10,579 nt of DNA, from the NCBI GenBank assembly GCA_036732755.1, contig DAINBU010000155.1, positions 1-10,579 on the forward strand, in the 5' to 3' direction. The translations under genes and the position numbers were made by a program. Positions 5,301 to 10,579 of the stretch are shown here, piece after piece. This DNA is from DASRRB01 sp036732755 (GTDB taxonomy: Bacteria; Planctomycetota; B15-G4; SIAN01). Numbering within the stretch: position 1 is the first letter of the stretch; the number at the start of each line of letters is the position of its first letter. A model generated the notes under the pieces. The model was not told the origin of the DNA and made no database searches. It saw only the letters and a program-made list of their open reading frames with translations.

Positions 5301-6852
5301 ACGCGGAGAGGAGCTTCGCTGCCTCGGCGCAGCCGGGCGCCGGGAAGCCGCAGCTGCTGGTCACGACGCGCGTCAGCGCGGCGACGAGGCGCGCGCGGTG
5401 CGCCGGCCGGGCCGCCGCGTGCTCCTCCTGGATCGTGCGGAAGAACTTCTCGTTGTGGAGCGCGCCGTCCTCGCTGACCGCGTAGCGAAGCAACAGCGCG
5501 AAGAGGTCGGCGGAGGGGTGCCCGAGCTCGCAGAAGCGGCGCGCGGCGACCATCGCGGCGACCTGGTCGCGCTCGCGCATCTTCCCCTCGAGCTCGCGCA
5601 GCAGCTCAGCCGGCTCCTTCAGGACGCACGGGGCGGCGGAGGCGTCGATCGGCTGCGCGCCGACCTGCTTCGACTGCCCCGCCGTGTGGAACGCGCCGGC
5701 GAGCAGGCTCGCGTGCTGCGTACCGCCGCTGCCGCCTTGCGCAGCGGTGCGTGCAATGTGGCGCCACGCGTTCGCGGAGTCGGAAGCGTGCACGCCGACC
5801 GACGCGCCGTGCACGCTGCCCTGCGGCTTGCCCGGCGACTCCTTCGTCTGCCCCGGATCGCACAGGACGAGACGCGCCGCCGCGAGCGGCAGCGCGGCGC
5901 CGACCTGCTCCGGATCGAAGCCGTCGACGAGCGCGGCCGCGACTGCCTCGGCCGCCGTCTTGCCGTCGCCCGCGTAGATCGTCTCGGCGAGCTTCTCGAG
6001 CTGCGCGTCGTCGAGCGCCTTCGTGCCCGCGGCGCGCTTCGCGAAGCCGTGGCGCTCCATGAGCTCGCGCACCACCGTTCCGATCGGCGGCGCCGCGCGC
6101 CCGTCGTGGGCGCGCCGGCCGTCGTCCTCGATGCAGTAGCGCACCGACTGCCGCAGCAGCGTGAGCGCGTGCTGCTCGCCGGTGAAGCGCAGGAGGTCGA
6201 CGGCGCGCCACGAGAGGACGACGCGGTGGACGTTGCCGTCCTCGCGGACCACCTCCTGCACGCGGTCGAAGGCGGCCGCGCGCGACTGCGCGAGCGAGGC
6301 CGCGAGGCGCGCCTTCGCCGCCGGCACCTCGAGCGCGTGCATCGCGTCGACGAGCCCGCTCCCGTCGGCGGCCGCGTCCGGCGGCAGCGGCGCGAGCGCG
6401 TCCTCGTGCGTCCGCCCCGCGTCCCGCACGAAGCGGGCGCTGCGATGGACGACCTTCAGGACCGGCAGCGCGCCGAGCGGCGGCGCCATCTGCTCCCCCA
6501 TCTCCGCGCTCGGCGCCATCGCCATCAGCGCGTGGTAGCCGTTGTAGTGGGTGCCGCCGAGCGCGCGCGCGTTGGCGAGCGCCGCGGCGCCGATCAGCTG
6601 CGAGGTCGTGACGCCCGTGCGCAGCCTGGCGATCAATTGCGCCACGAGCTCGTCGGCCGGGGTCTCCTGCATCAGGTCGACCAGCGGGTCGAGCGCGCCG
6701 AAGTGCAGCCGCTCGCCGCGCGGAGCGAAGGCGGCGAGCGCCTCACCGAATCCGAGCCGGTCGAGCAGCACGCTGCCGAGCGCGGCTCCGCCGATCCCGC
6801 ACCCCACGCGACCGAAGAACTGCCGCCGGCTCACGCGCTGACCGCTTCTCAT
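5299..6852 (-). CDS. Tat-exported protein of unknown function
   Basis: The 517-residue product begins with a twin-arginine signal: SRRQFFGRV at residues 8-16 followed by a moderately hydrophobic Gly/Ala-rich stretch (about 17-33), so it should be exported folded, possibly with a cofactor. The start ATG at 6852 has GGAG eight bases upstream. The mature protein is mainly helical and carries HYNGYHALMAM at 102-112, preceded by TTSQLIGAAALANAR (82-96). From memory this recalls poorly characterised Tat proteins of Planctomycetota and relatives with a similar His-rich GYH segment, but I cannot name a family. Scattered His residues and several Cys, including CGFPAPGC near the C-terminus, leave metal or cofactor binding possible but unproven. 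It lies 81 bases downstream of the receiver gene on the same strand, so it may be the last gene of the signalling operon or have its own promoter in that gap. Confidence 0.8.
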   Translation of the reverse strand: MRSGQRVSRRQFFGRVGCGIGGAALGSVLLDRLGFGEALAAFAPRGERLHFGALDPLVDLMQETPADELVAQLIARLRTGVTTSQLIGAAALANARALGGTHYNGYHALMAMAPSAEMGEQMAPPLGALPVLKVVHRSARFVRDAGRTHEDALAPLPPDAAADGSGLVDAMHALEVPAAKARLAASLAQSRAAAFDRVQEVVREDGNVHRVVLSWRAVDLLRFTGEQHALTLLRQSVRYCIEDDGRRAHDGRAAPPIGTVVRELMERHGFAKRAAGTKALDDAQLEKLAETIYAGDGKTAAEAVAAALVDGFDPEQVGAALPLAAARLVLCDPGQTKESPGKPQGSVHGASVGVHASDSANAWRHIARTAAQGGSGGTQHASLLAGAFHTAGQSKQVGAQPIDASAAPCVLKEPAELLRELEGKMRERDQVAAMVAARRFCELGHPSADLFALLLRYAVSEDGALHNEKFFRTIQEEHAAARPAHRARLVAALTRVVTSSCGFPAPGCAEAAKLLSA

Positions 6853-6933
6853 GACGACTCTCCGCGAGAAGGGAGGTCGCAGACTATCCCCGCCGCAGGG
6901 AGCCGTCGCGGTCGTTGCCGCACCCGGCGCGAC

Positions 6934-7377
6934 TCAGGCGTCGGGCGGGGCGCGGCGGCGGCGGTCGGCGGCGTCGCGCAGCGCCGCCGGCACCCCCTCG
7001 CGCGCGAGGCCGCGCAGCAGGAGCGCGTCGCGGACGGTGCGCGCGACCTGCAACGGGGCGCACGGCTTGACGAGGAAGCGGTAGATCTCGCCGTCGTTGA
7101 TGGCGCGGATCGCGCCGTCGAGGCTCGCCTGGCCGGTCAGGATGATGCGGATCGTGCGCGCGTGCTTGCGGCGGACCTCGGCCAGGAAGGCCGACCCGGT
7201 CATACCGGGCATGCGCTCGTCGGATACGACGACGTCGATCGGGCGGCTCGCGAGGATCGCGAGCCCCTCCGCCGCGGAGCCGGCCGTGACGACCTCGTAG
7301 GGCTCGCGCCGCAGGCTGTCGCGCAGCGCGTCGAGCATCTGCGGGTCGTCGTCGACGAAGAGCACCGACTCCTTCAT
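6934..7377 (-). CDS. Single-domain response regulator (receiver only)
   Basis: This 147-residue protein is almost entirely a CheY-like receiver. The acidic pocket is DDD (9-11), the phospho-acceptor Asp53 lies in VVVSDERMPGM, the switch Thr81 in ILTGQ and the conserved Lys104 in LVKPC. The C-terminal 35 residues are basic and contain no recognisable output domain. The ATG at 7377 has GGAGGG six bases upstream, and its start overlaps the stop of the preceding gene as ATGA, indicating translational coupling. The gene is third after a histidine kinase and could act as a phosphate sink, a shuttle in a phosphorelay, or a protein-binding output like CheY. The in-frame extension upstream is out of frame with the HD gene product and is not real. 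Confidence 0.93.
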   Translation of the reverse strand: MKESVLFVDDDPQMLDALRDSLRREPYEVVTAGSAAEGLAILASRPIDVVVSDERMPGMTGSAFLAEVRRKHARTIRIILTGQASLDGAIRAINDGEIYRFLVKPCAPLQVARTVRDALLLRGLAREGVPAALRDAADRRRRAPPDA

Positions 7378-8591
7378 CGCACGCCCTCCGGCCTGGGCGC
7401 GGGCGCCGGAGCCAGAGCCGGCGCGACGATCGGCGCGAGGCCGGTCGAGAGGACGACGCGCACCGGCTCCTTCACCGTCCCCGGCGAGAAGTTGCGGATG
7501 CGCTCGAGGAAGCCCTGCGTCACCTCGTAGCCGCGCGCGACCAGCAGCGTGCCGCTCGCGAGCCGGACGTCCTCGGCGAAGACCATCCCGAGGCCGACCG
7601 CCGCGATCGGGACTTCGCGCACGTGCTTGCGGCGCGTGGCCGCGGCGCGCAGCGCGACGAGCGCGGCCACCACCGCCGGGTCGTAGTGGTCGTGGCGCCC
7701 GCGCAGCGTGTCGACCGCGATCGCGGAGTCGTGGCCCTGCGACTCGAGCAGGTCGAAGTCGACCGCCACGCGCAGCACGTGGGCGGCGCGCTGGAGCGCC
7801 GCCTTGCGCGGGTCGTCGGGCGGGACGTCGGCGCGGAACGACCGCGGATACGCGGCGAGGATCTCGCGCACCGGCTCGAGGCGCGGGATGTTCGCGAGGA
7901 GCTGCTCGGTCACGGCCGGCACGTGGGCGACCATCGCCTGCTCGGCCTCGGAGAGCGGCTGGCCGTAGCAGGCGCGCTCGGCGGTGTCGGCCGGCAGCGT
8001 GATGCAGCCGAGCTGCGAGAGCAGCGCCGCCACCTCGAGCTGCCAGCGCTCCTCCATGCCGAGCTGGACCGCGATCTCGCTCGCGTGCTGCTGGATGCGC
8101 GTCGCGCGTCCGAACGCGGCGGGGTTGGTGATCGCGAGCACGTCGACCAGCGTCTGGATGCTGCCGCGCAGCGTCTGCTCGAGCAGGACGCGCTCGGCGG
8201 TGACGAGGCGGTGCTGCTCGGAGGCCGCGGCCAGCGCGGCGAGCAGCGTCGCCGGCGGGCACGGCTTGGTGAGGAAGCGGAACACCTGCCCCTCGTTCAC
8301 CGCCGCGATCGCCGCGTCGAGGTCGAGGTGGCCGGTCAGCAGCAGGCGCACCGCGTCGGGCCGCAGTTGGCGTGCTTTCGCGAGGAACTCCGCCCCGCTC
8401 ATGCCCGGCATGCGCATGTCGGAGACGACGATCGAGATGGCCGGTTCGCGACCCAACGTCGCCAGCCCCGCCGCGCCGCTCGTCGCGGTCACGACGTCGT
8501 AGCGGCGGTGCAGGTGGACGGAGAGCCCGGCGAGGACGTTCGCCTCGTCGTCGACGCACAGGATGCGCGCGCGCGTCGCAGTCGCGTCCAT
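7374..8591 (-). CDS. Response regulator with degenerate HD-GYP-like domain
   Basis: 405 residues. An N-terminal receiver (about 8-125) has acidic residues DDE (14-16), Asp58 in VVSDMRMPGM, Thr86 in LLTGH and Lys109 in LTKPC. A helical domain (about 140-330) follows the HD-GYP layout, with TRIQQHASEIAVQLGM and then AALLSQLGCITLP, but the position where RpfG-like phosphodiesterases have His-Asp (LLHDIGKI) reads Ser192-Gln193, and no HHE or GYP motif is found. Cyclic-di-GMP hydrolysis is therefore unlikely; a binding or scaffolding role is more plausible. I recall similar SQ-containing response regulators, so this may be a subfamily rather than decay. A small C-terminal beta-rich domain (VPIAAVGLGMVFAEDV onward) also occurs in HD-type regulators, and a Pro/Ala tail ends the protein. 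The ATG at 8591 has GGAG eight bases upstream; the gene starts 26 bases after the HDOD gene and overlaps the receiver gene by four bases. Confidence 0.9.
   Translation of the reverse strand: MDATATRARILCVDDEANVLAGLSVHLHRRYDVVTATSGAAGLATLGREPAISIVVSDMRMPGMSGAEFLAKARQLRPDAVRLLLTGHLDLDAAIAAVNEGQVFRFLTKPCPPATLLAALAAASEQHRLVTAERVLLEQTLRGSIQTLVDVLAITNPAAFGRATRIQQHASEIAVQLGMEERWQLEVAALLSQLGCITLPADTAERACYGQPLSEAEQAMVAHVPAVTEQLLANIPRLEPVREILAAYPRSFRADVPPDDPRKAALQRAAHVLRVAVDFDLLESQGHDSAIAVDTLRGRHDHYDPAVVAALVALRAAATRRKHVREVPIAAVGLGMVFAEDVRLASGTLLVARGYEVTQGFLERIRNFSPGTVKEPVRVVLSTGLAPIVAPALAPAPAPRPEGVR
8404..8431. repeat. 28-bp direct repeat, copy 1 (receiver active-site region)
   Basis: These 28 bases are identical to 9654-9681 and encode the SDMRMPG segment around the phospho-acceptor Asp in two neighbouring receivers. 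The identity at DNA level, including silent positions, suggests duplication or gene conversion between adjacent regulator genes, or shared codon bias on a conserved motif. Confidence 0.7.
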
Positions 8592-8617
8592 GGCGTCGTC
8601 TCCGCCGCGGCGGAGCG

Positions 8618-9835
8618 CTACACCTCGACCTCGAGCTTCGCACGCTCGGCCGCGGCGATCGCCCGGAACTCCGGCAGCCGCGCTGCGAAGCCGGCGCGCT
8701 CGAGGAACGCGAGGTCGAGCCGCTCGTCGCTCGGCAGGTCGCCCTCGCCGCTGCACGACGAGTCGAGCAGCGCGTCGGCGACGTGCACCGCCGCGAGCAC
8801 CTCGCACGGCCCCTGCGAGACGGCGCCGGGGAAGTGGTGGAACGCGGCGGCTTCGACGACCGGCGCCGGCAGCCCCCACACGCCGAGCAGGTAGGCGCCG
8901 AGCTCCCCGTGCGACATCCCGATGTGCGCGCGTTCGACCGCGTGCAGCGGCTGCCGCGGGTCGGAGCGGCGCACCTCGTCGACCACCTCGTGGAACTGCC
9001 GGGTGAGGTTCTTCGCGATGATCAGCTTGCCGATGTCGTGGACGAGGCCGGCGGTGAAGGCGTCCTCGGCGCGCGGCGAGTCCTTCAGGAACGCCTTCGC
9101 GAGCCGCGCGCAGAGCAGCGAGTGGGCCTGGAAGCGGTCGAGCGAGAAGCCGACCACCGCCGCCTTCTCGAGCGACGAGAAGACGTGCGCGACCAGCGTA
9201 AGCCCCTTCAAGAGCTCGATCCCGAGGTAGACGACGGCGCGCTGGATCGAGGTCATCTTCTGCGCGAGGCCGAAGTAGGCCGAGTTGACGATCTGCAGCA
9301 CCTTCACCGACATCGCGGCGTCCTTCTCGACGATGCGCCCGATGTCCCCGATGCTCGCATCGGGGTCGGCGGTCGCGCGCATCAGCTCCTGGTAGGTGCG
9401 CGGGATCGACGGGAGGTTGTCGAGGCGGCCGATCACCTTGCGGACCGCGTCGTCGGAGAGGAGCGCGCGCAGCTGCAGCGTGCGCTCGATCACGACGCGC
9501 AGCGAGTCGGCGTCGCACGGCTTGGCGAGGAAGCGGTGGGCGACCGCGAGCGCGCGCACGGACGCCTCGTGCTCGGCGTGGCCCGAGAGCACGATGCGCG
9601 CGGTGCCGGGGTGGAGGTCCTTCACGCGCTGCAGCAGCTGGGCGCCGTCGAGGCCCGGCATGCGCATGTCGGAGACGACGACGTCGAAGGGCGCCTGCTC
9701 GATCTCGGCGAGCGCCGCCTCGCCGCCGTGCGCGAAGACCATCTCCCAGCGCCGGCGCTCCTTGCGCAGCAGGTTCTGCAGCCCGTCGAGGACGTTCGGC
9801 TCGTCGTCGACGAAGAGGATCCGCTGCAGGCTCAC
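8618..9835 (-). CDS. Response regulator with HDOD output domain
   Basis: 405 residues. The receiver occupies about 1-125, with DDE (10-12), phospho-acceptor Asp56 in VVVSDMRMPGL, Ser84 as switch residue and Lys105 in LAKPC. A HDOD domain follows (about 134-335): LPSIPRTYQEL, IGRIVEKDAAMSVKVLQIVN and NSAYFG are family hallmarks, and it retains an HD pair in AGLVHDIGKL (His266-Asp267). HDOD proteins are signalling modules linked to c-di-GMP, chemotaxis and stress circuits; most have no proven enzyme activity. The start is GTG at 9835 with GGAGG seven bases upstream, overlapping the kinase stop codon by four bases (GTGA). The C-terminal 60 residues, after about ADALLDSS, are acidic and helical and resemble nothing I recognise. 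Phosphorylation by the adjacent kinase is inferred from gene order. Confidence 0.94.
   Translation of the reverse strand: MSLQRILFVDDEPNVLDGLQNLLRKERRRWEMVFAHGGEAALAEIEQAPFDVVVSDMRMPGLDGAQLLQRVKDLHPGTARIVLSGHAEHEASVRALAVAHRFLAKPCDADSLRVVIERTLQLRALLSDDAVRKVIGRLDNLPSIPRTYQELMRATADPDASIGDIGRIVEKDAAMSVKVLQIVNSAYFGLAQKMTSIQRAVVYLGIELLKGLTLVAHVFSSLEKAAVVGFSLDRFQAHSLLCARLAKAFLKDSPRAEDAFTAGLVHDIGKLIIAKNLTRQFHEVVDEVRRSDPRQPLHAVERAHIGMSHGELGAYLLGVWGLPAPVVEAAAFHHFPGAVSQGPCEVLAAVHVADALLDSSCSGEGDLPSDERLDLAFLERAGFAARLPEFRAIAAAERAKLEVEV
9654..9681. repeat. 28-bp direct repeat, copy 2 (receiver active-site region)
   Basis: This is the partner of 8404-8431, in the REC-HDOD gene. The third receiver (around 7200-7235) is clearly related in the same place but not identical. 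Confidence 0.7.
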
Positions 9836-10579
9836 GGCAGCGCCTCCGCCAGCGGCGCGACCACCCGCTGGACCGGCAGGCGCACGAAGAAGGTCGTGCC
9901 GCGGCCCGTCGCCGTGTCGAAGGTGAGCTCGCCGCCGTGCTTCCCGACCACGACGGAGCGCGCGATCGCGAGCCCCTGGCCGGTCCCGCGCCCGACCTCC
10001 TTGGTGGTGAAGAACGGCTCGAAGACGCGGTCGCGCACCTCGTCGGGGATGCCGGTGCCGTCGTCGGAAATCGAGATCACGACCGCGTCGCCGTCGGCGC
10101 GCGTGCGCACCCGGATGCGCCCCTTGCGGCCGCTGCCGCGCACCGCGTCGGCGATCGCGTGCGCGGCGTTGACGACGAGGTTGAGCAGCGCCTGGTTCAG
10201 CTCGCCGGCGTGGCCCATGACGGGCGGGATCGCACCGAGGTCGGTCTCCACGTCGGCGACGTACTTGTACTCGTTGCGCGCGATCGTGAGCGTGCTCTGG
10301 ATCGATGCGTTCAGGTCGACGAGCGCCTTCTCCTTCGGGTCGGGGTGGGTGAACTCCTTCATCGAGCGCGCGATGGTGGCGACGCGACCGAGGCCGTCGA
10401 GCGCGCGCGCCAGCGCCTTGGGGAGGTTCTCCACGAGATAGGGCAGGTCGAGCGACTCCTCGGCGGCGGCCGCGGCGCGCGCGGGCGCTTCCGCCGGCGC
10501 GTGCTCGAGGACGGCGCGGCGCACGGCGCCGAGCTCGCCGATCAGGGCGAGCAGGTCCTTCACCGCGTCCTGCACGAAC
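9832..10579 (-). CDS. Sensor histidine kinase, C-terminal catalytic part (5' truncated)
   Basis: The frame is open to the window edge, and the GTG at 10575 is probably internal, so the sensor region lies outside. The visible 249 residues contain a dimerisation helix ending in ATIARSMKEFTHPD, whose His (codon 10345-10347) is the likely phospho-acceptor; the MKEFSHP-type box is common in PAS-linked kinases of delta-type and planctomycete genomes. The HATPase domain shows the N box (NQALLNLVVNAAHAI), G1 (SDDGTGIP), F box (FEPFFTTK) and G2 (GRGTGQGLAIA), all intact, so it should be an active kinase. The upstream Ala/Glu-rich segment is low complexity. It is the first visible gene of the operon and overlaps the REC-HDOD gene by four bases, making it the probable phosphodonor for the three receivers encoded downstream. 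Confidence 0.93.
   Translation of the reverse strand, partial: FVQDAVKDLLALIGELGAVRRAVLEHAPAEAPARAAAAAEESLDLPYLVENLPKALARALDGLGRVATIARSMKEFTHPDPKEKALVDLNASIQSTLTIARNEYKYVADVETDLGAIPPVMGHAGELNQALLNLVVNAAHAIADAVRGSGRKGRIRVRTRADGDAVVISISDDGTGIPDEVRDRVFEPFFTTKEVGRGTGQGLAIARSVVVGKHGGELTFDTATGRGTTFFVRLPVQRVVAPLAEALP

Noticed and set aside
4819..7530. A 903-codon open frame on the plus strand
   Set aside because: It overlaps the phosphatase in another frame and then runs opposite the Tat-protein and regulator genes. The translation is Arg/Ala-rich without any domain, typical of shadow frames in GC-rich DNA.
7374..8591. An active RpfG-type HD-GYP phosphodiesterase
   Set aside because: The layout matches, but the HD pair reads SQ and the only nearby AYP lacks the rest of the GYP motif, so the catalytic call is not supported.
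8372..10441. A 689-codon plus-strand open frame opposite the signalling operon
   Set aside because: The opposite strand has four genes with intact domain motifs, ribosome-binding sites and coupled starts; this frame has none and is low complexity.

Overview
The window is a very GC-rich stretch, with nearly all codon third positions G or C, from a draft or metagenome assembly (a run of ten Ns lies inside a gene). The sequence suggests a diderm bacterium: it carries lipoprotein signal peptidase LspA, a lipoprotein gene with a lipobox, a Tat-exported protein and a large two-component cluster. The style recalls Planctomycetota, Myxococcota or similar high-GC lineages, but nothing here fixes the taxon.

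Layout. 1-1270 (+): the 3' part of a multi-pass membrane protein resembling GT-C/ArnT-type glycosyltransferases. 1281-2546 (+): L-2-hydroxyglutarate oxidase (lhgO). 2547-2816: a non-coding spacer unusually rich in hairpins. 2817-3580 (+): a DUF2959-like lipoprotein whose signal peptide is interrupted by the N run; collapsing a 7-base overlap across the Ns restores one reading frame. 3581-3744: a 164-bp imperfect palindrome, probably a small non-autonomous mobile repeat, butted against the lipoprotein stop codon and flanked by TAA on both sides. 3777-3810: a perfect 12-bp hairpin just past the end of lspA. 3818-4381 (-): lspA. 4382-4604: divergent spacer with one possible 26-codon ORF. 4605-5276 (+): membrane-anchored tyrosine/dual-specificity phosphatase. 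5299-6852 (-): Tat-exported protein of unknown function. 6934-10579 (-): a tightly packed signalling operon.

The signalling operon is the most coherent system. Read in transcription order it encodes a sensor histidine kinase (5' end beyond the window), a REC-HDOD protein, a REC protein with a degenerate HD-GYP-like domain, and a single-domain receiver. Two junctions are 4-base start/stop overlaps and the other gap is 26 bases, so one kinase probably feeds three receivers with different outputs, none of them a DNA-binding domain. The Tat protein follows 81 bases downstream on the same strand and may be part of the same transcript. The strongest oddities are the loss of the HD dyad in the second response regulator, the palindromic element fused to a stop codon, the apparent false gap in the lipoprotein gene, and the hairpin-rich spacer upstream of it. 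I saw no tRNA, rRNA, CRISPR array, transposase or replication origin.
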